Part shown: piece after piece, positions 1-9,063 of the stretch | Layout of the letters: each line of letters begins with the position of its first letter | How positions within the stretch are numbered: position 1 is the stretch's first letter | Notes under the pieces: generated by a model | What the model saw: only the letters and a program-made list of their open reading frames with translations | Database searches by the model: none | Told to the model about the DNA's origin: nothing | DNA from: Hymenobacter wooponensis | GTDB lineage: Bacteria; Bacteroidota; Bacteroidia; Cytophagales; Hymenobacteraceae | Direction of reading: 5' to 3' | Length of the DNA: 64,000 bases | Assembly: GCF_004745865.1 (NCBI RefSeq) | Contig: NZ_SRKZ01000002.1 | Span: 62,001 to 126,000, forward strand | Made by a program: the position numbers and the translations under genes

Positions 1-20
1 GGCCCGGAGGCAGCGCGAGG

Positions 21-683
21 TCAGGTAGTTGCGGCGGGCGCGTCATCCAGCAAAAACAACACAATGCTGCGCGGGCCATGGGCTCCGAGTACCAGCGTTT
101 TTTCAATATCAGCCGTCCGGCTCGGCCCCGTGGTCAGGGAAATCATGGAGGGTATCCGGTCGGGGCCGTACTTCTGCTGCACCAGCTTCAGGGCATCGCC
201 AATATCAGGCACTACCTGCGAGGTGCGGGCCAGCACCAGATGCTGATCGGGATAGATGCTCAGCCGGCGGCCACTGCTGCTCGCCCCACTAACCAGAATA
301 CTCCCGGTGCGTGCCACGAGGGCTTCGCAGGAGGTTAGGCCAGCATCAGCATGCGCCAAAAACTCGGTTTCGTCCCCTTGGAATACTATGTTTCCATCAT
401 GCAGGAGTTTCTTCAGTTCGGGCTCCCATACAAACAGCCGCTCCAGTTCTTTCTCCTTTTTATAGGCGAATAGCTGATCGTAAAAGTGCTCTTCCGACTC
501 GCAGTAGTAAAACAGACCACCCACCCGCACAAAGTTTTTCGCGAAGTCGATGGCCAAATCTTCCTCGGATACTGGCCTAGGATGTAGCGCAGCGCTGAAG
601 TCGGGCCGAGCGGGTTGCTCTGCCGGCTTCTGCAACGCCTCACGAATGCGGCGCAGGATTATGTCGCGAGAGGTATCGGCCAT
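21..683 (-). CDS. LUD-domain (LutC/YkgG-like) protein
   Basis: A 220-residue protein of the LUD superfamily, whose members include LutC of lactate oxidation; in Bacteroidota it is often a stand-alone protein of unknown role. The family signature is the C-terminal TTGPSRTADIEKTLVLGAHG (about residues 184-203), preceded by SCEALVARTGSILV. The N-terminus MADTSRDIILRRIREAL is the usual LutC beginning, so ATG 683 was chosen over an upstream start that would add 17 residues. A consensus -7 box lies only four bases upstream of this ATG. The neighbour ftsH is the usual Bacteroidota partner, here separated by an oppositely oriented lipoprotein gene. Family assignment is secure; the substrate is unknown. 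Confidence 0.85.
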   Translation of the reverse strand: MADTSRDIILRRIREALQKPAEQPARPDFSAALHPRPVSEEDLAIDFAKNFVRVGGLFYYCESEEHFYDQLFAYKKEKELERLFVWEPELKKLLHDGNIVFQGDETEFLAHADAGLTSCEALVARTGSILVSGASSSGRRLSIYPDQHLVLARTSQVVPDIGDALKLVQQKYGPDRIPSMISLTTGPSRTADIEKTLVLGAHGPRSIVLFLLDDAPAATT

Positions 684-687
684 ACCA

Positions 688-695
688 CAAAGGTA
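688..695 (-). promoter_or_regulatory. -7 promoter box of LUD gene
   Basis: The minus strand reads TACCTTTG, an exact match to the Bacteroidota -7 consensus TAnnTTTG. The last G is only four bases from the ATG at 683, so the transcript would start at or next to the start codon. No clear -33 TTTG is seen at the usual distance. Confidence 0.5.
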
Positions 696-768
696 GCAGT
701 TGAGCGATAGAAGCCGCGCACTACGTGTTACCATGTCTTTCTGCTAATAGCTGTGGGCCAGTTTGCGT

Positions 769-776
769 ATCTTCGT
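769..776 (+). promoter_or_regulatory. Possible -7 box of lipoprotein gene
   Basis: TATCTTCG differs from TAnnTTTG at one position and lies 22 bases before ATG 799. No clear -33 element. Confidence 0.3.
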
Positions 777-798
777 TAAAACCTTCTTTCTTTTAACA

Positions 799-1242
799 AT
801 GCTACTACAACGATTGTATTCACTCACATGCTTGAGCCTTGTAGCCCTCAGCTTATCGAGTTGTAAGGATAATAACCCTATGCCAAGCCCGGTTGTACAA
901 GGTCTACAAAATGTTATAGTTTCCATCTCTATGAAAGGTTTTGCTCAGTCTACAACTACTGGCAGCTTTGGAATAGCCGAAACACAAGCTGAAGCCGAAG
1001 CGAAATCCGGTAATGAGCTAACTGGAACTATCACTTGGGCTGAAACATCTGGAGGTAAGCAATCCAAATCATTTACTCTACTCAACCGAGTAAAAGGTGA
1101 AAAGCTTTGGGTATATGTCACAGCTGATAAAGCACTCACCACAGGCCAAACTATCACGCTAAATGTCCCTATTTCTCAGAGTGTAACACTTACTCCTGGC
1201 TCACCTAACGACATGATAGTAACTCAAATTACTGTAGAATAA
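799..1242 (+). CDS. Hypothetical lipoprotein
   Basis: A 147-residue exported lipoprotein I do not recognise. It starts MLLQRLYSLTCLSLVALSL and has a lipobox LSSC followed by KDNNP. ATG 799 was chosen because the longer frame begins with TTG at 763 inside a likely promoter. The mature part is rich in Thr, Ala, Glu and beta-prone stretches (IVTQITVE at the end), with no catalytic motif visible. The gene is visibly more AT-rich than its neighbours and interrupts the ftsH-LUD pair in the opposite direction, which suggests a later insertion (inference). A strong hairpin terminator follows. Confidence 0.7.
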   Translation: MLLQRLYSLTCLSLVALSLSSCKDNNPMPSPVVQGLQNVIVSISMKGFAQSTTTGSFGIAETQAEAEAKSGNELTGTITWAETSGGKQSKSFTLLNRVKGEKLWVYVTADKALTTGQTITLNVPISQSVTLTPGSPNDMIVTQITVE

Positions 1243-1317
1243 CCAAGCTTATTATAGGTTTATAGATACCACGATAAGTCAAGAATACTGTATTGCTTTT
1301 CTTAACCACAGGCAAAT

Positions 1318-1349
1318 AAAAAGGCCTGCTAAATACAGCAGGCCTTTTT
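1318..1349. terminator. Bidirectional terminator
   Basis: Perfect 13-bp stem (1318-1330 with 1337-1349) around a 6-base loop, A-tract on the left arm and T-tract on the right. It sits between the convergent lipoprotein gene and ftsH and can serve both. Confidence 0.85.
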
Positions 1350-1368
1350 ATTAATCTGAATTAATCGA

Positions 1369-3486
1369 CTACATCGGTGTCACGGCACTGCCGCTAGGCT
1401 CCGTGGTGCTCGTTGAATCATTTGGGCCATCGATACCTGGCAGATTCAAATCTGGCAAGTCATTGCCCAGCGGAACACCAGGGTGCTCCTGCTTCCGCTC
1501 GCTCAAGGTTTCGCTACGGTCGGTGCCAGCCATGTGGGCCTGATAGGTAGTCTGGCTGTCGAACGGACGAGGGCCAACTAAGCGAACCAAGTCATCCTGT
1601 TGCAGAATTTCCTTTTCCAGTAGCTCTTTGGCTATTACCTCCAGCTCGTGGCGACGCTCCGTGAGCAATTCCTTCGTGCGGATGTAAGCTCCTTCGATGA
1701 TGCCACGTACCTCCTCGTCAATCATCTGCGAAGTAGCTTCTGAATAGGGCTTCGAGAAACCATACTCATTCTGCCCTTTCGAGTCGTAGTACGAGATGTT
1801 ACCTAGCTTATTATTCATGCCGTACATCGTCACGATGCTGTAGGCCATCTTAGTGATGCGCTCCAGGTCGCTCAGTGCTCCGGTCGAAATTTTACCGAAC
1901 ACCAGCTCTTCGGCGGCGCGGCCACCCAGCGTCATGCACATTTCGTCCATGAGCTGCTCGGTGTTGTACAGGAACTGCTCGCGGGGCAGGTACTGGGCGT
2001 AACCCAACGCCGCTACGCCACGAGGCACGATGCTCACCTTCACCAATGGGTCGGCGTGCTCCAGGAACCAGCCAGCAATAGCATGACCGGCTTCGTGGTA
2101 GGCCACAATTCTCTTCTCACCGGGGCTGATGATCTTGTTCTTCTTCTCTAAGCCACCGATCACACGGTCAACGGCATCGGTGAAGTCGAGCATGGTTACC
2201 ATCTTCTTGTCGCGGCGCGCGGCAATGAGGGCAGCCTCGTTGCAGACGTTGGCAATTTCAGCGCCAGCAAAGCCAGGAGTTTGAGCAGCCAACTTCTTCG
2301 CTTCTACGTCGGGAGCCAAGGTTAGTGGCTTCAAGTGTACGTTGAAGATCTGCGTGCGACCGTTAATGTCAGGCTTATCAATAGAGATCTGACGGTCGAA
2401 ACGGCCGGGGCGCAGCAGGGCCGAGTCTAGGGTATCGGGCCGGTTGGTTGCAGCCAGGATGATGACCCCAGAGTCGGTGCCGAAACCATCCATTTCTACC
2501 AGCAGGGAGTTCAGCGTGTTCTCACGCTCATCGTTGCCACCGGGTACGTTGCCACGCGAACGGCTCCGACCAATAGCATCAATCTCGTCGATGAAGATAA
2601 TGCAGGGCGCCTTGGCTTTGGCCTGCTTGAACAGGTCACGCACCCGAGCAGCACCTACACCCACGAACATCTCAACGAAGTCGGAACCCGACAGCGAGAA
2701 GAACGGCACATCAGCTTCACCAGCTACTGCTTTAGCCAGCAAGGTTTTACCCGTACCGGGAGGACCTACCAGCAGGGCACCTTTCGGAATCTTACCACCC
2801 AGGATCGTGAACTTAGAAGGGTTCTTCAGGAACTCTACAATCTCTTGTACTTCTTCCTTAGCCTCCTCTAGGCCAGCTACATCCTTGAAGGTAATCTTCA
2901 CTTTATCGCCGCCTTCAAACAAAGCAGCGCGCGACTTACCAATGTTGAATATCTGACCACCCGGTCCGCCAGCACCACTCATGCGGCGCATCAGGAACCA
3001 GAAACCTACGAACAGCAAGAGCATAAAGCCCCAGGTAGTGACATAGTCACCATAGCTGGTTTCATCGGCTACGCGCAGGCCTACTTGCCGGTCAGCGGGT
3101 AAGGTCGACTGTAGCTTATCCAGGTCAGCTTTGAACGTTTTACCATCTACCACCCGGAATCCAAACTGAGGGCCGGGGTCATTGGCGGTAGTAAGCGGAC
3201 CACGAGACACAAGCTTCTGCTTGTATTCAGGCTTGGCTAACGCCTCGCGCTTTAGCGTGACTTTCACTTGGCGGTCATTGACCAGCGACACGTCAGCTAC
3301 GTCGCCAGCAGTCAGCATCTGCTCAAAATCCCGCTGTTTAATTTCTATCAGGGTAGTGCTGCGGTTGAGGTAGATCATCCCCAGGATGAAAACTACCAGC
3401 CCCGTCAGCACCCACAGCTGCATTCCGGGCCGTGGCGCGGGGTTAGGCAGCATGGGTTTTTTCTTTTTAGGGCTTGTATCAGGCAT
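1369..3486 (-). CDS. ftsH: ATP-dependent zinc metalloprotease FtsH
   Basis: A 705-residue membrane-anchored AAA+ protease that degrades misfolded and short-lived membrane and cytosolic proteins. Two transmembrane segments (about residues 23-41 and 150-166) flank a periplasmic domain. Walker A GPPGTGKT is at about 241-248, Walker B IIFIDEID near 296-303, the second region of homology contains [18 protein letters not shown], and the zinc site HEAGH is at about 464-468. The C-terminal tail after the peptidase domain is long and hydrophilic. It lies 100 bases downstream of rsfS on the same strand, so co-transcription is likely. Length and motifs are complete. Confidence 0.98.
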   Translation of the reverse strand: MPDTSPKKKKPMLPNPAPRPGMQLWVLTGLVVFILGMIYLNRSTTLIEIKQRDFEQMLTAGDVADVSLVNDRQVKVTLKREALAKPEYKQKLVSRGPLTTANDPGPQFGFRVVDGKTFKADLDKLQSTLPADRQVGLRVADETSYGDYVTTWGFMLLLFVGFWFLMRRMSGAGGPGGQIFNIGKSRAALFEGGDKVKITFKDVAGLEEAKEEVQEIVEFLKNPSKFTILGGKIPKGALLVGPPGTGKTLLAKAVAGEADVPFFSLSGSDFVEMFVGVGAARVRDLFKQAKAKAPCIIFIDEIDAIGRSRSRGNVPGGNDERENTLNSLLVEMDGFGTDSGVIILAATNRPDTLDSALLRPGRFDRQISIDKPDINGRTQIFNVHLKPLTLAPDVEAKKLAAQTPGFAGAEIANVCNEAALIAARRDKKMVTMLDFTDAVDRVIGGLEKKNKIISPGEKRIVAYHEAGHAIAGWFLEHADPLVKVSIVPRGVAALGYAQYLPREQFLYNTEQLMDEMCMTLGGRAAEELVFGKISTGALSDLERITKMAYSIVTMYGMNNKLGNISYYDSKGQNEYGFSKPYSEATSQMIDEEVRGIIEGAYIRTKELLTERRHELEVIAKELLEKEILQQDDLVRLVGPRPFDSQTTYQAHMAGTDRSETLSERKQEHPGVPLGNDLPDLNLPGIDGPNDSTSTTEPSGSAVTPM

Positions 3487-3586
3487 GAATAGGAGTTACT
3501 AAAGCGAAAAACAAAAGCGGAACACGCCAACGCTGGGTTTGTTGGCGCAGAACCATCTCAGCTACCTAGACGCAACCAGCGGGCAT

Positions 3587-3979
3587 TTACTTTACCGAAG
3601 CGGCAGTTTCTTCTTCCACGTAAGTGATTTCAGCATCACCCCACAGCTCCTCGAGGGCATAAAACTGCCGACGGTCGCGCAAGAATACGTGCACTACTAC
3701 ATCTACATAGTCAAGCAATACCCACTCACGGTTCATACGCCCCTCAGTTTGCCAGGGGTTTTGTCCGATGAGCTTCTCTACTTCTTCTTCAACTGAACGC
3801 GCAATAGCGTCAATTTGTGTATCTGAGGAAGCTGAACAGATAATAAAATAATCTGCTACAGCATTTTTTAGGTCTTTGAGGTTGAGTACCACGATATCGG
3901 ATGCCTTCTTCTCTTGCATGCCGCGTACTACTACATCTGCCAACTTGTCCGAATCCTGCCGAACCAGGGTACTTTTCAT
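3587..3979 (-). CDS. rsfS: Ribosomal silencing factor RsfS
   Basis: A 130-residue protein of the RsfS/Iojap/YbeB family, which binds ribosomal protein L14 and blocks subunit joining when nutrients are scarce. The region VVLNLKDLKNAVADYFIICS and the later WVLLDYVDVVVHVFLRDRR are typical. It is divergent from birA with only 42 bases between the two start codons, and is followed by ftsH. A near-consensus box TACTTTG (spacer one base short) lies on the minus strand at 4003-4009. Confidence 0.95.
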   Translation of the reverse strand: MKSTLVRQDSDKLADVVVRGMQEKKASDIVVLNLKDLKNAVADYFIICSASSDTQIDAIARSVEEEVEKLIGQNPWQTEGRMNREWVLLDYVDVVVHVFLRDRRQFYALEELWGDAEITYVEEETAASVK

Positions 3980-3989
3980 GGGGTATTGT

Positions 3990-3997
3990 TAGGTTTG
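3990..3997 (+). promoter_or_regulatory. -7 promoter box of birA
   Basis: TAGGTTTG matches TAnnTTTG exactly and lies 24 bases upstream of the chosen GTG start of birA. It overlaps the region that must also hold the divergent rsfS promoter. Confidence 0.5.
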
Positions 3998-4021
3998 AAC
4001 GTCACAAAGTACGAAAATCAG

Positions 4022-4783
4022 GTGGACGCTATATCCCCCCAAACTCTCTTCACGGGCCAACAGCTTGTCTGGTTGCCCGAATGTGCCTCCACAAACACGG
4101 AGGCACAACAACTGGCTGTCCAAAACCGGGCCACGGATGGCTGCTGTGTCATTACCGACAAACAGACCGCTGGCCGAGGTCAACGTGGCAACCAATGGGA
4201 AGCCGCTCCGGGGGAAAACCTGACGATGTCAGTGGTCTGGCAGCCGGCATTTCTACCAGCCGCTGATCAGTTTCAGCTAAGCCAAGCTGTTGCACTAGCC
4301 ATTCACGACTGGGCAACGGCCTTGCTTGGCACCGACCCTGCGTTACGGGTCAAGTGGCCAAATGACATCTTTTACGGAAGCCAAAAGTTAGGTGGCATCC
4401 TGATTGAGAACACACTTCAGGGCCTGAAGATTCAGTATAGCATTGTAGGAATAGGATTAAATATTAACCAGCGAGAATTCGGCGTGCCAACGGCTACCTC
4501 ATTGGCTAAACTAACCGGTCGCGCTTACCAATTGCCTACTGTAGCCGCGCGGCTGCTGGAAAGTTTAGAACGCCGTTATCTGCAACTCCGTTCCGGGCGC
4601 GTAGGAGCCTTACGCCATGATTATCTGCGGGTACTTTACCGTTACCAGGAGGAGCACGAGTACGAAGTAGATGGCCGCCGCGTACGTGGAATAATAGTGG
4701 GAGTAGATGAAGCTGGGCGGCTGGCACTGCATATCAATGGGCAGCTGCGCTACTTCGATTTAAAGGAAATTCGCTATGTATAA
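4022..4783 (+). CDS. birA: Biotin--[acetyl-CoA-carboxylase] ligase
   Basis: A 253-residue biotin protein ligase that activates biotin with ATP and attaches it to the carboxyl-carrier protein. The biotinyl-AMP loop GRGQRGNQW and the catalytic KWPNDIFY are present, followed by the small C-terminal SH3-like domain. There is no N-terminal DNA-binding domain, so this is the monofunctional type. GTG 4022 was chosen because the product then starts just before the conserved FTGQQLVWLPECASTNTEA; the longer frame would run back through the rsfS start. It is divergent from rsfS with a shared promoter region. Confidence 0.92.
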   Translation: MDAISPQTLFTGQQLVWLPECASTNTEAQQLAVQNRATDGCCVITDKQTAGRGQRGNQWEAAPGENLTMSVVWQPAFLPAADQFQLSQAVALAIHDWATALLGTDPALRVKWPNDIFYGSQKLGGILIENTLQGLKIQYSIVGIGLNINQREFGVPTATSLAKLTGRAYQLPTVAARLLESLERRYLQLRSGRVGALRHDYLRVLYRYQEEHEYEVDGRRVRGIIVGVDEAGRLALHINGQLRYFDLKEIRYV

Positions 4784-4805
4784 TCCTATCTTAATTTTTT
4801 CCCTC

Positions 4806-4813
4806 TACCTTTG
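4806..4813 (+). promoter_or_regulatory. Consensus -7 box in 286-bp gap
   Basis: TACCTTTG matches TAnnTTTG. It could drive the T9SS cargo gene at 5070, leaving a leader of about 250 bases, or an unseen short RNA. The rest of the 4784-5069 gap is AT-rich without other recognisable elements. Confidence 0.35.
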
Positions 4814-5069
4814 ATAGATCCGGTAATGACAAAGTTTTCTCTATATATTAAGCCAACGATTATTTTTGGCTTAGCGTATAGTTTTTAAACCTTTTGGGCA
4901 ACTTTCTGCTCTAAGTAATCATCTACTGCTTTACAAGGCACAGCTCCGGTGTAAAACGGGCATGGTGCTTGTCATTGTAGCATATACGGATCATGACTGC
5001 CAGTTTTGGTAGAAGCTTCCGCTTACCTTTCACATGCTGCTTTAGCGGCTGTTTTTCTGTCTTAATGCC

Positions 5070-5597
5070 ATGAACATATTTACTCGTTTTCTTTCCCTGG
5101 CTATGGTACTGCTCGTGCAGTTGCCAATAGTGGCGGCTACCGCTACATATCGTCCTAGTGGCGCTTTGCCTTGGCATACCGATAAAGCGAGCTATCTGCT
5201 CACGAAGCACGAAACCCGCACGTGGTATACGTTGCCTCAATACAGCTTTTCTACTCCTACTGTTTCTTTTCTGCGCTTAGATCAGAATTTTACTCAGTCT
5301 CCAACTGTTGCGGCTCCCAGCTCAGCTGCTCGTGGTTTAGCGCCAACGCTGTCAGTGTATCCTAACCCGGCTCGTGGCCTTGTCACAGTTTCGCTAGGTC
5401 AAAAATTCACTGCCGACTACAAGCTGCGTTTGAATAATATTATTGGTCGGGAAGTGCGTACAGTGTCTTTACGCCCCGAAGCCGCCGACGGTGGAATGGC
5501 CCTCAACCTTTCCGACTTGCCCCCGGGTATGTACTTCTACAGCCTCGTGCTCGACAACAAGGTAATGAGCACTAAGCGGCTAGTTCTTCAAAACTAA
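5070..5597 (+). CDS. T9SS type A sorting-domain protein
   Basis: A 175-residue secreted protein. A signal peptide (MNIFTRFLSLAMVLLVQLPI...VAA) is followed by a short, unremarkable region. From about residue 96 comes a type IX secretion C-terminal sorting domain with its hallmarks: LSVYPNPARG, LPPGMYFYSLVLD and the terminal KRLVLQN. The sorting domain makes up nearly half of the protein, so the passenger is only about 70 residues and shows no known fold. It would be exported by the same system to which the PorE-like protein at 20302 belongs. A very strong terminator follows. Confidence 0.85.
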   Translation: MNIFTRFLSLAMVLLVQLPIVAATATYRPSGALPWHTDKASYLLTKHETRTWYTLPQYSFSTPTVSFLRLDQNFTQSPTVAAPSSAARGLAPTLSVYPNPARGLVTVSLGQKFTADYKLRLNNIIGREVRTVSLRPEAADGGMALNLSDLPPGMYFYSLVLDNKVMSTKRLVLQN

Positions 5598-5611
5598 GCT
5601 TCAAATTGTTC

Positions 5612-5660
5612 CAGCAATAAAAAAGGCAGTCCTCACGCGGGGCTGCCTTTTTTATTGCTG
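5612..5660. terminator. Strong hairpin terminator, 18-bp stem
   Basis: Perfect 18-bp arms (5612-5629 and 5643-5660) with internal A6/T6 runs, directly after the T9SS cargo gene. Confidence 0.85.
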
Positions 5661-5779
5661 GCTGTCAATGGCTTGTTGCACATTTTTTACTGATTTGATG
5701 TTTTCTGAGCCGAACTGTTGGTTGAGCAACTTTAACGGGTTGGTAGAGTACGTTTGACCCGTTGGTTGATTGAAAGGAG

Positions 5780-5807
5780 TTGTCTACCTAGTTATTGTCT
5801 ACTTTTG
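5780..5807 (+). promoter_or_regulatory. Promoter of DUF2723 gene
   Basis: TACTTTTG at 5800-5807 is an exact -7 match; a TTG at 5780-5782, 17 bases before it, could be a weak -33 element. The predicted leader is about 80 bases long. Confidence 0.5.
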
Positions 5808-5888
5808 GTCTTTCACTGATTCTTATCTCTGACTTAAACCCCGTCGTGCTGCGACGGGCGGACCTCGCCCCGCCCCTACTCATTCCTT

Positions 5889-8870
5889 ATGCGGAGTTAC
5901 AAACACCTGAATACCCTGGTTGGCTGGCTGGTATTTGCCATTGCCACCATTACTTACATCCTCACGCTAGAGCCCACGGCCTCGTTCTGGGACTGCGGCG
6001 AGTTCATTGCCTGCTCTTACAAGCTGCTGGTCCCTCACCCTCCGGGAGCCCCCACTTTCTTGCTGCTCGGCCGCCTGTTCTCGCTGCTATCCTTCGGCGA
6101 TGTCACGAAGGTTTCGGTGCTGGTGAACATGCTCTCGGCCTTAAGCTCGTCTTTCACAGTGTTGTTCCTGTTCTGGATCATCACCATGCTGGCCAAGAAA
6201 CTGGTGCTGCACCGCCCCGGCATGCACGATGACCGGAACGTAGAACCAACTAGCGGCCAAACTTGGCTGATTTTGGGTGCCGGTGCCGTGGGGGCTCTGG
6301 CCTACGCCTTCTCGGATTCATTCTGGTTCAACGCAGTAGAGGCCGAGGTGTACGCCATGTCGTCGTTATGTACGGCGGCGGTGGTATGGCTGATGCTGAA
6401 ATGGGAGAACCGTGCCGATGAGGCCGACTCGGATCGGTGGCTGATTTTGATTGCCTACGTTATTGGCCTCAGCATTGGGGTCCACTTGCTGAACCTGCTG
6501 GCTATTCCGACCCTAGGCTTTATTTACTATTACCGGCGCACTCAGAACCCTACCCTCACGGGCGGCATTATTACATTGGCCGTCAGCAGCGTGATTGTAG
6601 GCCTGATTCTGGCCGGCATTATTCCGGGCTTACCCACGCTGGCTGGTAACTTTGAGGTGTTCTTTGTGAACTCCATTGGCCTGCCCTTCAACTGGGGCCT
6701 CGTCATCTTCCTGGTAGTATTTGTGGGCCTAATCTGGTTTGGTTTCCGCCAATCGTTCCAGCGCCGCAGCCGTCTGCTGAACACGGCTATGCTCTCGTTT
6801 GTGTTCATCCTGATTGGCTACTCTTCTTACCTGATTGTTCCCATCCGCAGCAGCTACCACCCCACCATCAATGAAAACGATCCGGAGGATGTGCTGTCCT
6901 TCGTGAGCTACCTTAAGCGGGAGCAATACGGCGACCGTCCGTTGCTCTATGGCCCCCAGTTCAATGCCCAGCCGGTGGCCCAGAATGATGGCGCCCCCCG
7001 CTACGTGCGCAAGGGGGATAAGTACGTGGTAGCCGAATATCGCCCCGAGTTGGAGTACCAGCCCGAGGATAAGATGCTACTGCCCCGCTTGTACAGCAAC
7101 GACCCGCTGCACATGCTCTACTACAAGAAGTGGGTAGATATTCAGGAAGGAGTGAAACCTACCATGGGTCAGAACCTCTCGTTCCTGACGCGCTACCAGA
7201 TGGGTCATATGTTCTGGCGCTATTTCATGTGGAACTACGTCGGCCGCGAAAGCGACATTCAGCAGGCGGGCATTTTGTGGCCTGGCGCCAGCAATGCGGG
7301 CTTGCCCGAGCGTATTGCCGACAGCGAGGCGCGCAACCACTTCTTTGCGCTGCCACTGATTCTGGGTATCCTCGGCCTGTTCTATCAGGTTCGGCGCGAT
7401 GGTCGTAATGCCTTCATCGTAGGCCTATTGTTCCTATTCACGGGTCTGGCCATTGTTCTCTACCTGAACCAGCCGCCAATTGAGCCTCGCGAGCGAGACT
7501 ACACCTTTGCGGGGGCTACGTTTGCCTTTGCCATCTGGATCGGCCTAGGCGTACTGGGGTTGGCCGACCTGCTGAAGACGGCGCTGAAGGCCGACACCGC
7601 CCGGGCAGCTGTGGCTACGCTGCTCGGCCTGGTGATTCCTGGTATCATGGCTGCCCAAGGCTGGGATGACCACGACCGCTCCGACCGCTACAACTCCGTG
7701 GACTCGGCGAAGAACCTGCTGAACTCGTGTGCGCCGAACGCTATTCTGTTCACCAACGGCGACAACGATACCTTCCCGCTCTGGTATGCTCAGGAGGTAG
7801 AAGGTATTCGGACCGACGTGCGCGTAGCCGTATTAAGCTACCTGAACACCGACTGGTACATCGATCAGATGAAGCGCCGCGCCTACAAGTCGCAGCCGCT
7901 GCCCATCTCGATGGAGAATGCTAACTACGCCCAAGGCACCAACGACTACCTGCCTTTCGCTGAGAATCCAGCCGTGAAGGAAATCGATGTGCGTCAGTTC
8001 ATGCAGCTGGTAAACCAGAACAGTGACTTGCTAAAAGTGTCTTATGGCGATGGTACAAAGTCTTTGCTCTCGTTCCCTTCGCGCAAATTCTACCTGCCCA
8101 TTGACACGGCAGCGGTAGATAAGATGGGCATCATTCCGGCGGAGCGCCGCAAGCAGCTGGTGCCCCGCATGGAGTGGGAAGTCAGCAAGAGCGCCATTGA
8201 GAAGAAGAGCCTCGTCATTCTGGATATCCTGGCCACCAACAACTGGCAGCGCCCGGTCTACTTCTCCAGCACCGTGGACTCGCGCGACTTCATGGGCCTG
8301 CAGCCCTACTTCCAGCTCGAAGGCATGGCTTACCGCATTCTGCCCGCTAAAGACCCAAACTATGAGCCCCGCGGCGACGAAGGGTACGTGACCAACGACC
8401 TGATGTACGAGAAGCTGATGAAGACCTTCGCCTACCGTGGGCTGAACGACCCCAACATCTTCTACGACGAGAATAACCTGCGCTTCCCGGCCAACTACCG
8501 CGATAAATTCTCGCGCCTGGCCAACTCTCTGCTGGCCGTGGGTGACAAGACGCGGGCAAAACAGGTTATCGATAAGTGCTTTGACGTGATGCCCGATAAA
8601 GCAGTTCCGTACGACTACTATGTGCCGCAATTCATTCCGGCCCTGGTGGAAGTAGGCGAACAGCAGCGCGCCAACGAAATTATGGACACCATGACTGGCC
8701 GCGCTGAGCAGGCCCTCGCCTACTACAGCACCCACAATAGCGCCATGTTCGATCAGGAGTATCAGACTTACCTGCTGTCGCTGAACAGCGTGGGCCGCGC
8801 CGCTCAGCAAATCGGCGACCAGCCGCGCGCAGCCAAGGCCCTAGGCCTGTTGCAGCAGTACATGCGCTAG
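5889..8870 (+). CDS. DUF2723 membrane protein, probable protein O-mannosyltransferase
   Basis: A 993-residue polytopic membrane protein of the DUF2723 family. Human TMEM260, which shares this domain, is a protein O-mannosyltransferase, so a GT-C type lipid-linked sugar transferase acting on exported proteins is likely here (inference). The N-terminal domain carries the family motif around TASFWDCGEFIACSYKL (residues 30-46), with acidic residues in the first periplasmic loop, and about a dozen hydrophobic segments follow up to residue 590. The soluble C-terminal third contains NGDNDTFPLWYAQEVEGI and ends in TPR-like helices. The gene stands alone between terminators. Confidence 0.85.
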   Translation: MRSYKHLNTLVGWLVFAIATITYILTLEPTASFWDCGEFIACSYKLLVPHPPGAPTFLLLGRLFSLLSFGDVTKVSVLVNMLSALSSSFTVLFLFWIITMLAKKLVLHRPGMHDDRNVEPTSGQTWLILGAGAVGALAYAFSDSFWFNAVEAEVYAMSSLCTAAVVWLMLKWENRADEADSDRWLILIAYVIGLSIGVHLLNLLAIPTLGFIYYYRRTQNPTLTGGIITLAVSSVIVGLILAGIIPGLPTLAGNFEVFFVNSIGLPFNWGLVIFLVVFVGLIWFGFRQSFQRRSRLLNTAMLSFVFILIGYSSYLIVPIRSSYHPTINENDPEDVLSFVSYLKREQYGDRPLLYGPQFNAQPVAQNDGAPRYVRKGDKYVVAEYRPELEYQPEDKMLLPRLYSNDPLHMLYYKKWVDIQEGVKPTMGQNLSFLTRYQMGHMFWRYFMWNYVGRESDIQQAGILWPGASNAGLPERIADSEARNHFFALPLILGILGLFYQVRRDGRNAFIVGLLFLFTGLAIVLYLNQPPIEPRERDYTFAGATFAFAIWIGLGVLGLADLLKTALKADTARAAVATLLGLVIPGIMAAQGWDDHDRSDRYNSVDSAKNLLNSCAPNAILFTNGDNDTFPLWYAQEVEGIRTDVRVAVLSYLNTDWYIDQMKRRAYKSQPLPISMENANYAQGTNDYLPFAENPAVKEIDVRQFMQLVNQNSDLLKVSYGDGTKSLLSFPSRKFYLPIDTAAVDKMGIIPAERRKQLVPRMEWEVSKSAIEKKSLVILDILATNNWQRPVYFSSTVDSRDFMGLQPYFQLEGMAYRILPAKDPNYEPRGDEGYVTNDLMYEKLMKTFAYRGLNDPNIFYDENNLRFPANYRDKFSRLANSLLAVGDKTRAKQVIDKCFDVMPDKAVPYDYYVPQFIPALVEVGEQQRANEIMDTMTGRAEQALAYYSTHNSAMFDQEYQTYLLSLNSVGRAAQQIGDQPRAAKALGLLQQYMR

Positions 8871-8890
8871 TGGCCTAGAACTTCTCCTGC

Positions 8891-8921
8891 AAAAGCCCGC
8901 TCTGAAGTAGAGCGGGCTTTT
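8891..8921 (+). terminator. Rho-independent terminator
   Basis: Perfect 13-bp stem (8891-8903 with 8909-8921) followed by a run of eight T, just after the DUF2723 gene. Confidence 0.9.
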
Positions 8922-9032
8922 TTTTATCTAGAATGGCCTAGGGGTTGAGCAAAATGTCATGTGGTGCCTCTGAATAGAGTGCAGAGCGAAAGCTTAGCCC
9001 TGAAGCTCTGCCCATCTGTCTTATTGGTTACG

Positions 9033-9039
9033 TACTTTG
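9033..9039 (+). promoter_or_regulatory. Possible -7 box of GWxTD gene
   Basis: TACTTTG is a -7-like element with a spacer one base shorter than TAnnTTTG, 24 bases before the GTG at 9064. Confidence 0.3.
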
Positions 9040-9063
9040 GTTACGCGTCTATCTGGTTTGCCT

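Noticed and set aside
8031-8810. Minus-strand open frame of 259 codons
   Set aside because: Antisense to the DUF2723 gene; no start signal, no recognisable motif.
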